Shown here one piece after another: positions 5,756 through 13,644 of a DNA stretch of 18,388 bases. Source of the DNA: an uncultured Campylobacter sp. Lineage in GTDB: Bacteria > Campylobacterota > Campylobacteria > Campylobacterales > Campylobacteraceae. The notes under the pieces are model-generated. The model was given only the letters and a program-made list of their open reading frames with translations, did not search any database and was not told the DNA's origin. Numbering within the stretch: the first letter of the stretch is position 1; each line of letters begins with the position of its first letter. A program made the translations under genes and the position numbers. The DNA lies in contig NZ_CAJPQR010000041.1 of NCBI RefSeq assembly GCF_905372745.1, forward strand, positions 1 through 18,388, in the 5' to 3' direction.

Positions 5756-7273
5756 GTGAGTGCAAAAATAAAAGCAGATGAAATCAGCGCCATCATCAAG
5801 GAAAGGATTGAAAATTTCAACCTTAACGTCGATGTAAACGAGACGGGCAAGGTTATATCCGTAGCCGACGGCGTTGCTAACGTTTACGGCCTAAAAAACG
5901 TTATGGCCGGCGAGATGGTCGAGTTTGAGAATGGCGAAAAAGGCATGGCTCTAAACCTAGAGGAAAGCAGCGTCGGTATCGTTATCTTGGGTAAAACGGA
6001 CGGTATCAAAGAGGGTTCGAGCGTAAAACGCCTAGCTAAGCTTTTGCGCGTTCCTGTCGGCGATGCTTTGATAGGCCGCGTCGTAAATTCACTCGGCGAG
6101 CCGATAGACGCCAAAGGCCCGATCGAAGCTAGCGAGACTAGATTCGTCGAGGAAAAAGCAAAAGGCATCATGGCTAGAAAGAGCGTTCATGAACCGCTTC
6201 AAACAGGTATCAAAGCTATCGATGCGCTAGTGCCGATCGGCCGCGGACAACGCGAGCTCATAATCGGCGACCGCCAAACAGGTAAAACTACCGTCGCGAT
6301 AGACACCATCATCAACCAAAAAGGTCAAGACGTTATTTGTATCTACGTAGCGATCGGACAAAAACAATCAACGGTTGCTCAAGTCGTTAAAAAACTCGAA
6401 GAGTACGGCGCTATGGAGTACACTATCGTGGTAAATGCCGGTGCTTCCGACGCTGCTGCGCTTCAGTACCTGGCTCCTTATGCGGGCGTAACTATGGGTG
6501 AATATTTCAGAGATAACTCTCGTCACGCCCTAATCATCTACGACGATCTTTCAAAACACGCTGTCGCATACCGCGAAATGAGCTTGATTCTTCGCAGACC
6601 GCCGGGCCGCGAAGCTTATCCAGGCGACGTTTTCTACCTACACTCTCGCTTGCTAGAGCGCGCATCTAAGCTAAATGATAAGTTAGGTGCAGGTTCTCTA
6701 ACGGCTCTTCCTATTATCGAGACTCAAGCTGGCGACGTTTCGGCGTATATTCCGACAAACGTTATTTCTATCACAGACGGCCAAATTTTCCTTGAGTCCG
6801 ATCTATTTAACTCAGGTATCCGCCCTGCAATCAACGTCGGTCTTTCGGTTTCTCGCGTCGGCGGCGCAGCTCAGATAAAGGCGACCAAGCAAGTTTCTGG
6901 AACATTAAGACTTGACCTTGCGCAATATCGTGAACTTCAAGCGTTTGCACAGTTTGCGAGCGACCTTGACGAAAGCTCTAGAAAACAGCTCGAGCGCGGT
7001 CAGAGGATGGTTGAGGTGCTAAAACAGCCTCCTTACAGCCCGCTCGCAGTTGAAAAGCAAGTCGTTATCATCTTTGCCGGTACGAAAGGCTATCTAGACG
7101 ACATTCCGACCGTAGCTGTTACAAAATTTGAAGCTGAGCTTTATCCTTATATTGAGGCGAAGTATCCTGAAATTTTCGAGCAAATTCGAACCAAAAAAGC
7201 ACTTGACAAAGAAATCGAGGAGCTTTTGCACAAGGCGCTAAAAGACTTTAAAGCGACGTTTGCCGCTAACTAA
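5756..7273 (+). CDS. atpA: ATP synthase F1 subunit alpha
   Basis: 505 residues with a GTG start, supported by AAGGAG 7 bases upstream and by the family's N-terminus (SAKIKADEIS). Alpha carries the non-catalytic nucleotide sites and contributes an arginine finger to the beta active site. The beta-barrel domain covers about 25-95, and the P-loop GDRQTGKT is at 171-178. The acidic strand LIIYDDL is near 259-265, and VSRVGG at 365-370 carries the arginine finger Arg367. The C-terminal helical domain is complete. No catalytic Glu is expected here, which separates it from beta. Confidence 0.98.
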   Translation: MSAKIKADEISAIIKERIENFNLNVDVNETGKVISVADGVANVYGLKNVMAGEMVEFENGEKGMALNLEESSVGIVILGKTDGIKEGSSVKRLAKLLRVPVGDALIGRVVNSLGEPIDAKGPIEASETRFVEEKAKGIMARKSVHEPLQTGIKAIDALVPIGRGQRELIIGDRQTGKTTVAIDTIINQKGQDVICIYVAIGQKQSTVAQVVKKLEEYGAMEYTIVVNAGASDAAALQYLAPYAGVTMGEYFRDNSRHALIIYDDLSKHAVAYREMSLILRRPPGREAYPGDVFYLHSRLLERASKLNDKLGAGSLTALPIIETQAGDVSAYIPTNVISITDGQIFLESDLFNSGIRPAINVGLSVSRVGGAAQIKATKQVSGTLRLDLAQYRELQAFAQFASDLDESSRKQLERGQRMVEVLKQPPYSPLAVEKQVVIIFAGTKGYLDDIPTVAVTKFEAELYPYIEAKYPEIFEQIRTKKALDKEIEELLHKALKDFKATFAAN

Positions 7274-7282
7274 GGCTAGAAT

Positions 7283-8167
7283 ATGTCAAATTTAAAAGAT
7301 ATAAAACGAAAGATCAAGAGCGTCCAAAACACCCAAAAGACGACGCGTGCGATGAAGCTGGTATCTACGGCTAAACTTCGCAAGGCTGAAGAAGCTGCTC
7401 GTCACTCTAGGGTTTATGCGCTCAAGATCAACGAAGTTTTATCTGAAATCGCCTACAAGATTAATCAATATCGCTCCGTAAATGCCGAGAGTAAATTTTT
7501 CGACGTTAAGGAGAATATCGAGAAGGTTGATATTATATTCGTTACCGCGGACAAGGGTCTTTGCGGCGGTTTTAATATTCAGACTATTAAAACCGTTAGA
7601 AATATGATTAACGAATTTAAGGCGAAAAAAGTAAAGATAAGACTCCGTGCGGTAGGTAAAAAAGGTATAGAATTTTTTAGCTTCCAGGGTATAAATTTGC
7701 TTGAAAAATACGTCGGCGTGAGCTCGTCTCCAACCTATGAGAAAGCTCAAAATATCATAAAAGACGCGATAGACGACTTTATAAGCGGTGCGACTGATAA
7801 GGTTATTTTGGTGCACAACGGCTATAATAATATGATCTCTCAGCAAATTCGCATAAACGACATCGTGCCGGTCGAGCCGCCAAAACTCGTCGAAGTCGAG
7901 ACGAATTCTTTGATGGAATTTGAGCCGAGCGACGACGGTAAAATTTTAAACGAACTGCTTACGAAGTATTTCGAGTATAGTATGTATTACGCTTTAGTCG
8001 ATAGCCTCGCAGCCGAACATAGCGCCAGGATGCAAGCCATGGATAATGCGACCAACAACGCTAAAGAGCGCGTCGCGCAGCTAAAACTATCGTATAACAA
8101 GGCTCGCCAAGAGTCTATCACCACTGAGCTTATCGAGATCATCAGTGGCGTCGAATCAATGAAATAA
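7283..8167 (+). CDS. atpG: ATP synthase F1 subunit gamma
   Basis: 294 residues. Gamma is the central shaft that turns inside alpha3beta3. The N-terminal helix begins NLKDIKRKIKSVQNTQKTTRAMKLV, with the conserved I-x-S-x-x-x-T-x-K-x-T-x-A-M-x-x-V pattern. The middle Rossmann-like domain has VTADKGLCGGFN (about 87-98), a strong family marker. The C-terminal helix includes the conserved A-x-x-S-E/A-R-x-x-A-M-x-x-A-x-x-N-A region near 245-265. It sits 9 bases after atpA and 13 before atpD. Confidence 0.97.
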   Translation: MSNLKDIKRKIKSVQNTQKTTRAMKLVSTAKLRKAEEAARHSRVYALKINEVLSEIAYKINQYRSVNAESKFFDVKENIEKVDIIFVTADKGLCGGFNIQTIKTVRNMINEFKAKKVKIRLRAVGKKGIEFFSFQGINLLEKYVGVSSSPTYEKAQNIIKDAIDDFISGATDKVILVHNGYNNMISQQIRINDIVPVEPPKLVEVETNSLMEFEPSDDGKILNELLTKYFEYSMYYALVDSLAAEHSARMQAMDNATNNAKERVAQLKLSYNKARQESITTELIEIISGVESMK

Positions 8168-8180
8168 TTAAGGAGTATGG

Positions 8181-9578
8181 ATGAAAGGTATCATTTCTCA
8201 GGTAATGGGTCCGGTAGTCGACGTCGATTTCACGGATTACTTACCCAAGATTAACGAAGCCGTCGAAGTAAATTTTGAGGTTGAGGGCAAGCAAAATAGA
8301 CTTGTGCTAGAGGTTGCCGCGCACCTTGGCGATAACCGCGTAAGAACTATCGCTATGGACATGAGTGAAGGCTTAACTAGAGGCCTTGAGGCTACGGCTT
8401 TAGGCGCGCCTATTAGCGTTCCGGTCGGCGAAAAAGTTTTGGGAAGAATTTTTAACGTCGTCGGCGATCTAATCGACGAGGGTGAAGGTGTAGAATTTGA
8501 CAAAAAATGGTCTATTCACCGCGATCCTCCGCCGTTTGAAGAGCAAAGCACGAAGAGTGAAATTTTCGAAACGGGCATAAAGGTAGTTGACCTTTTGGCT
8601 CCTTACGCAAAGGGTGGTAAAGTCGGACTATTCGGCGGCGCCGGCGTCGGTAAGACGGTTATTATCATGGAGCTTATTCACAACGTTGCATTTAAACACA
8701 GCGGTTACTCCGTATTTGCTGGCGTCGGCGAGCGAACTCGTGAAGGAAACGACCTTTATCACGAGATGAAAGAAAGTAATGTTTTGGACAAAGTCGCCTT
8801 GTGCTATGGCCAGATGAACGAGCCACCAGGGGCAAGAAACCGTATCGCTCTAACAGGTCTTACAATGGCTGAGTATTTCCGCGACGAGATGGGACTTGAC
8901 GTTTTGATGTTCATTGATAACATCTTCCGTTTCTCTCAGTCTGGCGCAGAGATGTCGGCGCTTCTTGGACGTATCCCGTCTGCCGTTGGTTATCAGCCGA
9001 CTTTGGCGAGCGAAATGGGTAAATTCCAAGAGAGAATTACGTCAACCAAAAAAGGTTCGATCACGTCGGTTCAGGCCGTTTATGTTCCTGCGGACGACCT
9101 TACCGACCCGGCTCCTGCAACCGTTTTTGCGCACCTTGACGCGACTACCGTTCTAAACAGAGCTATTGCAGAAAAGGGAATTTATCCTGCGGTGGATCCG
9201 CTTGATTCGACATCAAGAATGCTCGATCCTCAAATTTTAGGCGGCGAACACTATAAAGTAGCTCGCGGCGTACAGGCGGTTTTACAAAAATATAAAGATC
9301 TTCAAGATATCATCGCAATCCTCGGTATGGACGAGCTTAGCGAAGAAGATAAGGTTACGGTCGATCGCGCTAGAAAGATTGAGAGATTTTTATCTCAGCC
9401 GTTCTTCGTTGCAGAGGTGTTTACGGGAAGTCCCGGTAAATACGTAAGCCTTGAGGAAAATATCGCCGGCTTTAAGGGAATTTTAGAAGGAAAATATGAC
9501 GATTTGCCAGAAAACGCATTTTATATGGTAGGAAATATCGACGAAGCGATAGCGAAAGCCGAGAAACTTAAGGCCTAA
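8181..9578 (+). CDS. atpD: ATP synthase F1 subunit beta (catalytic)
   Basis: 465 residues. Beta makes or splits ATP. The P-loop GGAGVGKT is at 152-159, and GERTREG at 183-189 contains the catalytic Glu184. LMFIDNIFRFSQ is the Walker B strand, followed by GRIPSAVGYQPTL. DELSEED in the C-terminal domain is the torque-contact motif. All key residues are present. AAGGAG at 8170-8175 sits 5 bases from the ATG, which fixes the start. A shadow ATG at 8177 is out of frame. atpC follows after 16 bases. Confidence 0.98.
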   Translation: MKGIISQVMGPVVDVDFTDYLPKINEAVEVNFEVEGKQNRLVLEVAAHLGDNRVRTIAMDMSEGLTRGLEATALGAPISVPVGEKVLGRIFNVVGDLIDEGEGVEFDKKWSIHRDPPPFEEQSTKSEIFETGIKVVDLLAPYAKGGKVGLFGGAGVGKTVIIMELIHNVAFKHSGYSVFAGVGERTREGNDLYHEMKESNVLDKVALCYGQMNEPPGARNRIALTGLTMAEYFRDEMGLDVLMFIDNIFRFSQSGAEMSALLGRIPSAVGYQPTLASEMGKFQERITSTKKGSITSVQAVYVPADDLTDPAPATVFAHLDATTVLNRAIAEKGIYPAVDPLDSTSRMLDPQILGGEHYKVARGVQAVLQKYKDLQDIIAILGMDELSEEDKVTVDRARKIERFLSQPFFVAEVFTGSPGKYVSLEENIAGFKGILEGKYDDLPENAFYMVGNIDEAIAKAEKLKA

Positions 9579-9594
9579 ATTTAAAGGAAAAGTA

Positions 9595-9984
9595 ATGGAT
9601 AAATTACATTTAGAAATCGTTACGCCTGAGGGTTTAGTGTTTTCAAACGATATTAAAAGCGTAGTTTTGCCGGGCAGTGAGGGCGAGTTTGGGGTTTTGC
9701 CCGGACACGCCTCGCTTATATCGCTTTTAAAGGCCGGCGTTATAGACATTGAGAGCGAAGATAAAAGCCATGATGCCGTAGCGATAAACTGGGGATATGC
9801 CGAGATAAACGAAGGCAAGGCGACCATCCTTGCCGACGGCGCCGTTCACGTGTCGGGAAATTCCGAGAGCGAGATAGCAAATTCATTACAAAAGGCAAAG
9901 GATTTAATTGCCAGTATGAGTAGTGAGAACAACGCTATGGCTGCTACTGTGGCAAAACTAGACAGCATGGCTCGGGCAAGATAG
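9595..9984 (+). CDS. atpC: ATP synthase F1 subunit epsilon
   Basis: 129 residues. Epsilon binds gamma and the c-ring and can inhibit ATP hydrolysis. The N-terminal beta-sandwich shows L-x-I-V-T-P-E-G, then VVLPGSEGEFGVLPGHASL at about 23-41, the hallmark of the family. The C-terminal part from about 90 is helical (Ala/Lys/Ser-rich) and shows the expected length for the inhibitory helix pair. AAAGGAAAA precedes the ATG. Its TAG stop shares one base with the GTG of tolQ, so the atp operon runs straight into tol. Confidence 0.95.
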   Translation: MDKLHLEIVTPEGLVFSNDIKSVVLPGSEGEFGVLPGHASLISLLKAGVIDIESEDKSHDAVAINWGYAEINEGKATILADGAVHVSGNSESEIANSLQKAKDLIASMSSENNAMAATVAKLDSMARAR

Positions 9985-10565
9985 TGGCTGGACTTGATAT
10001 TTTTTTAAACTACTTATCTAGAAGTAGTTTTATTACTATATTCGTGCTTAGCTGGCTTTCTTTTTATTTCATTATAAGCCTTACTATACTGTTTTCTCGT
10101 ATGGCAGGGCTTAGGTCATGGCAAAAAAAAGAACAAAATGCTCTTGAGTCGTTATTAATGGGCGGGTCTAAACATGTTTTAAACGAATCCATTTTAAAGC
10201 GGTTCGTAAGCGGCTCGATATCTAGAGAGAAGCTCTCGGTCGCCGTTAGTATCGCTGAGCGAAATGCGACCAGCGGTATTACTTGGCTTAGTATAGTTGC
10301 CTCTACGTCGCCTTTCATTGGACTTTTTGGTACGGTTGTTTCTATCTTGGAGACCTTTTCTCAGCTTGGACAAGGCGGCGGAAATTCTTCTCTAAATGTT
10401 ATCGCTCCTGCCATCAGCGAGGCGCTAGTGGCAACCGGAGCGGGTATATTTGTAGCGATACCTGCTTATACGTTTAGCTTGCTTATCAAGAGGAAAGCTT
10501 ACGAGCTTATGGGCGTGATTAAGCGAGAGGTGGATATTCTCGTAACGCTTAAAGAAGATCAATGA
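9984..10565 (+). CDS. tolQ: TolQ/ExbB-family proton channel subunit
   Basis: 193 residues, GTG start overlapping the atpC stop (TAGTG). TolQ forms a pentameric inner-membrane channel with TolR and uses the proton gradient to energise TolA. Three membrane segments are visible at about 17-38, 100-122 and 145-167, the MotA/TolQ/ExbB layout. The family motifs are GLFGTV at 113-118 (Thr117) and ATGAGIFVAIPA at 150-161 (Thr151), which correspond to the polar residues lining the proton path. It is shorter than E. coli TolQ, mainly in the cytoplasmic loop. TolQ is preferred over ExbB because tolR, tolA, tolB and pal follow. Confidence 0.92.
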   Translation: MAGLDIFLNYLSRSSFITIFVLSWLSFYFIISLTILFSRMAGLRSWQKKEQNALESLLMGGSKHVLNESILKRFVSGSISREKLSVAVSIAERNATSGITWLSIVASTSPFIGLFGTVVSILETFSQLGQGGGNSSLNVIAPAISEALVATGAGIFVAIPAYTFSLLIKRKAYELMGVIKREVDILVTLKEDQ

Positions 10566-10954
10566 TAAATCTTGACGAAACCCCGGAGTTAAACATAACT
10601 CCGCTTGTGGATATCATGCTAGTTTTGCTGGCGATTCTTATGGTTACTACGCCTACCATTGTTTACGATGAGCAAATTTTATTGCCGGACGGCTCAAAAA
10701 CTAAAGCCTCTTCAGCCCAAAAAAAGGATTTAACCGTTATCGTGGATGCTACAAAAAAGGTTAGGATAGATCAAAGCACTATGGATTTGCGTGAGCTTCC
10801 CGATAACATCGTACTTATCGGGGCAAGATACGATAAAAATTCGCCCGTTTACATCAAGGCCGATAAAAGTCTTATATATGACGATGTAATGTTTGTTTTA
10901 AAAAGCGTAAAAAACGCTGGTTTTACAAAGGTAGCGCTTCAGACTAATGGATAA
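10562..10954 (+). CDS. tolR: TolR/ExbD-family protein
   Basis: 130 residues. TolR is the single-span partner of TolQ and carries the proton-accepting aspartate. The N-terminus has the family signature E-L-N-I-T-P-L-V-D-I-M-L-V-L-L, with Asp17 at the start of the membrane helix (about 14-32). The rest is a periplasmic domain with the DGSKTKA and YIKADKSLIYDDVM segments typical of ExbD/TolR. The ATG overlaps the tolQ stop by 4 bases, and its own end overlaps tolA by 8 bases, so all three are translationally linked. Confidence 0.93.
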   Translation: MINLDETPELNITPLVDIMLVLLAILMVTTPTIVYDEQILLPDGSKTKASSAQKKDLTVIVDATKKVRIDQSTMDLRELPDNIVLIGARYDKNSPVYIKADKSLIYDDVMFVLKSVKNAGFTKVALQTNG

Positions 10955-11777
10955 ATTTGACCTCAAATTTAACACTTCCGGCTACTTTGTGCTGTCGGCT
11001 TTTCTTTATTTTTGCATAATAATTGGTATTTTTATCAAGCTTACATACTTTAAGGAAGAGCCGAAAAAATATACCGATACTAAAGACGCCTTTATGGATA
11101 TCATGATAGTCGAGCGTGAACCTGACGTTACCGTAAAAGCACCAGAGCCTAAAAAAGAGGTCGTAAAAGAAGAAAAACCACAGCCTATAAAAAAAGAGGA
11201 AGAGGTTAAAAAAGAAGAACCCAAACCTGATACCACCAACAAGCCGCCTGAGCCTGATCCTGTACCGCCAAAACCTGAAGAAAAAAAAGTTGAAGAGCCA
11301 AATTTAAAGGATTTATTCGGTAGTATCGATACCTCTAAACTAAAAGAGGATAAGGTTGCTAAGAAGAAAGAGCAATCCAAAGAGCAAAGTCGCAAAAAAC
11401 CAGAAAAAGTCCAAATAAAAAGCCAGCAAAAAAAGGCTAGCGATGTAATTAATGCGCTTACTTTAGATCAGGTTGCCAAAACTCCAAAGTCGCAAATGAC
11501 AGGTGAATATAACGAATATTTTGGCATGATTAGCAGAATTTTGCAGAGCAGATGGAGCGCTTATAAAGCTGATTCTAGCGATGAAGCGGAGGTTGAGATC
11601 GTCATCGACATTGACGGATCGTTTAGTTATGATATAAAAAAGTTATCGTATAATAGCGAATTTAACGACAAAGTTAGAGATTTCTTAGAGCGTATGACTT
11701 CTGAGAAATTTCCGCCGCCTACTCAGATAGGCAGAGCTGTTAGGCTCGGAACTAAATTGCAAGACAAACTAGAATAA
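10947..11777 (+). CDS. tolA: TolA-like envelope-spanning protein
   Basis: 276 residues. TolA links the TolQR motor to Pal at the outer membrane during constriction. It has one N-terminal membrane segment (about 14-33) and then a long Pro/Lys/Glu-rich region (about 55-165) with repeated K-K-E-E and P-K-P-E type blocks that would span the periplasm. NLKDLFGSID lies at about 119-128, and a globular C-terminal domain from about 185 holds YFGMISRILQSRW and VEIVIDIDGSF, a TolA/TonB C-terminal pattern. The start overlaps tolR by 8 bases. It could be labelled TonB by domain search, but its place between tolR and tolB favours TolA. The Pro/Glu/Lys-rich part produces a Ser/Phe-rich shadow frame on the other strand. 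Confidence 0.87.
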   Translation: MDKFDLKFNTSGYFVLSAFLYFCIIIGIFIKLTYFKEEPKKYTDTKDAFMDIMIVEREPDVTVKAPEPKKEVVKEEKPQPIKKEEEVKKEEPKPDTTNKPPEPDPVPPKPEEKKVEEPNLKDLFGSIDTSKLKEDKVAKKKEQSKEQSRKKPEKVQIKSQQKKASDVINALTLDQVAKTPKSQMTGEYNEYFGMISRILQSRWSAYKADSSDEAEVEIVIDIDGSFSYDIKKLSYNSEFNDKVRDFLERMTSEKFPPPTQIGRAVRLGTKLQDKLE

Positions 11778-11787
11778 TGGAGGAACA

Positions 11788-13062
11788 ATGAAGAAAATTT
11801 TACTTTTTCTTACTTTTGCGAGTTGGCTTTTTGCCGTTGATGCCACTATTTCGGTCGTCAACAAGGGCATGGCCTTACCAAAAATCGTGCTTCAAGACGC
11901 CACTACGGCCGTCGGAGATCAAACTTTTAAGGGTAAATTTCACAAAATTATGCTGGGAGACCTAAAGGTAAGCTCTGATTTTGAGGTCGTAGACGAGTAT
12001 GTCGCAAGTAGCTATGAAGGTGACTCAAATACGAATGTCATGAGCGAAAAGGGTGCGCAACTAATTTTTAGATACGCGCTTGAAGGTTCGCCAAATTCGC
12101 CTCTTACTTTAAGAGTTAAGCTTATAAATGCAAAAACGGCAACTATCCAGTACGAGAAAATTTACAATATGAACGACGGAGCAAAGTATCCGTTTATCGC
12201 GCATAAAGCGATAGTCGAGCTTATTAACGAGCTAAAAATGCCTCCGGTTAACTGGATGGAGAAATTTATCATTTTCGCCAAGGGAACAGGCTCAAAACAA
12301 AGCGAGATCGTTATAGCCGACTATACTCTAACCTATCAAAAAGTACTTGTACGCGGCGGTTTAAATATATTTCCTAAATGGATAGGAGCCGACCAGAGAG
12401 CGTTTTACTACTCTGATTATAGCGGTAAAAATTTAGTGCTATATAGGTACGACGTCGCAAGCGGCCAAAAAACTAAAATTTTAGATAGCAAGGGCGGTAT
12501 GCTTATAGCCTCCGACGTTAGTCAAAACGGCGATAAAATTTTGCTAACTATGGCGCCTCAAGATCAGCCCGATATCTATATATATGATTTAAATTCAAGA
12601 AGATTATCGCAGATAACAAACTACAGCGGTATCGACGTTAACGGCAATTTCGTAGACGGAGATAGGCGCGTAGTTTTTGTTTCAGATAGGCTCGGCTATC
12701 CGAATGTTTTTGCTCAAAACGTCGACGGAAGCGGTTTTGAGCAGATGGTTTTTCACGGTAAAAATAACAACTCCGTCAGCACTTATCAAAACTATATAGT
12801 TTATTCAAGTAGGGAAGACGGCAAGAGCAGTTTTGGCACGAGGGATTTTAATATCTATATGATTTCTACTCAAACCGATTACATTAGACAGCTTACCGCA
12901 AGCGGAAAAAATTTGTATCCTAGATTTTCTAGCGACGGACAAAGCGTAGTGTTTATAAAAGAGCTCGGCGGGCAGAGTTCTTTAGGTATAATTCGCGTGA
13001 ACGAGAACAAAAGTTTTCAATTTCCATTAAAAATCGGTAAAATTCAGTCGATTGATTGGTAA
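11788..13062 (+). CDS. tolB: Tol-Pal system periplasmic beta-propeller TolB
   Basis: 424 residues. TolB binds Pal in the periplasm and is displaced when TolA pulls, which lets Pal move to the division site. The N-terminus is a signal peptide (MKK then hydrophobic 4-17, likely cleavage after LFA). An alpha/beta domain extends to about 165 and ends in MEKFIIFAKG. The rest is the propeller, with repeated WD-like blades such as DIYIYDLNSRRLSQIT and RRVVFVSDRLGYPNVF. A GGAGGA just upstream gives a strong start 10 bases after tolA. The gene is complete. A separate promoter lies between it and pal. Confidence 0.95.
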   Translation: MKKILLFLTFASWLFAVDATISVVNKGMALPKIVLQDATTAVGDQTFKGKFHKIMLGDLKVSSDFEVVDEYVASSYEGDSNTNVMSEKGAQLIFRYALEGSPNSPLTLRVKLINAKTATIQYEKIYNMNDGAKYPFIAHKAIVELINELKMPPVNWMEKFIIFAKGTGSKQSEIVIADYTLTYQKVLVRGGLNIFPKWIGADQRAFYYSDYSGKNLVLYRYDVASGQKTKILDSKGGMLIASDVSQNGDKILLTMAPQDQPDIYIYDLNSRRLSQITNYSGIDVNGNFVDGDRRVVFVSDRLGYPNVFAQNVDGSGFEQMVFHGKNNNSVSTYQNYIVYSSREDGKSSFGTRDFNIYMISTQTDYIRQLTASGKNLYPRFSSDGQSVVFIKELGGQSSLGIIRVNENKSFQFPLKIGKIQSIDW

Positions 13063-13081
13063 TATTTAGTAAATTTTATGA

Positions 13082-13087
13082 TATAAT
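13082..13087 (+). promoter_or_regulatory. -10 box of a promoter for pal
   Basis: A perfect TATAAT follows the AT-rich stretch AAATTTTATGA in the 54-base gap between tolB and pal. The expected start is near 13094. It suggests that the abundant lipoprotein Pal and the following cpoB can be made in excess of the upstream tol genes. Confidence 0.7.
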
Positions 13088-13106
13088 AGCGATTAAATCT
13101 TATAAA

Positions 13107-13111
13107 AAGGA
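13107..13111 (+). promoter_or_regulatory. Shine-Dalgarno that decides the pal start
   Basis: AAGGA overlaps the first base of an in-frame ATG at 13111 and sits 5 bases before a second in-frame ATG at 13117. Only the second has workable spacing, so pal is started at 13117. Confidence 0.75.
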
Positions 13112-13116
13112 TGAAA

Positions 13117-13635
13117 ATGAAAAAAGTAGTTTTAGCTTCTGCTGCTGTGGCAGCTTTATTGTTGAGCGGTTGTAGCTCTAAAACCCCTGAAGTTGATATG
13201 AGCGCTGATGCTAATCAAAACACGAGCGGTATGAACTCAAGCGATAATATGATGAGCGATAGCGAGAGATTACAACAGTTAATTTCAAGTATCGAAGGTC
13301 AAGTTCAAACTGTGTATTTCGACTTTGATAAATTTAATATCAAAGGCGATATGCAGCCTGTTATCAATACAAATGCAGGCTTGTTTAATCAAGCGGACGC
13401 TCAAAACCTTTCTGTAAAAGTAGAAGGTAACTGCGACGAATGGGGTACCGATGAGTACAACTATGCCCTTGGCCTAAAAAGGGCGAAAGCTGCCAAAGAC
13501 GCTCTAGTAAAACAAGGCGTTAATGCAGATAGAATAATGGTTGTAAGTTACGGCGAAAGCAATCCTGTTTGCACAGATAAATCAAAGGCTTGCGACGCTC
13601 AAAATAGACGCGCTGAATTTAAAGTTCTTCCATAA
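13117..13635 (+). CDS. pal: Peptidoglycan-associated outer-membrane lipoprotein Pal
   Basis: 172 residues from the chosen ATG. The signal peptide MKKVVLASAAVAALLLSGC ends in a good lipobox (LSGC) with Cys19 as the lipidated residue. A low-complexity Asn/Ser/Met/Asp linker (about 25-50) leads to the OmpA-like peptidoglycan-binding domain (about 62-172), with VYFDFDKFNI near 66-75, EGNCDEWGTDEYNYALGLKRA at 103-123 and NRRAEF at 163-168. The Asp and Arg used to bind diaminopimelate are present. Pal anchors the outer membrane to the wall and is the TolB/TolA partner. It is known as Omp18 or PAL in Campylobacter. cpoB follows after 9 bases. Confidence 0.96.
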   Translation: MKKVVLASAAVAALLLSGCSSKTPEVDMSADANQNTSGMNSSDNMMSDSERLQQLISSIEGQVQTVYFDFDKFNIKGDMQPVINTNAGLFNQADAQNLSVKVEGNCDEWGTDEYNYALGLKRAKAAKDALVKQGVNADRIMVVSYGESNPVCTDKSKACDAQNRRAEFKVLP

Positions 13636-13644
13636 TTTAGTTTT

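Noticed and set aside
11006..11395. 129-codon Ser/Gly/Phe-rich minus-strand frame inside tolA
   Set aside because: It is the antisense of the Pro/Glu/Lys-rich TolA linker. Low-complexity composition explains its openness.
13111..13116. Upstream ATG as the start of pal
   Set aside because: The ribosome binding site overlaps this ATG. The ATG six bases later has proper 5-base spacing.
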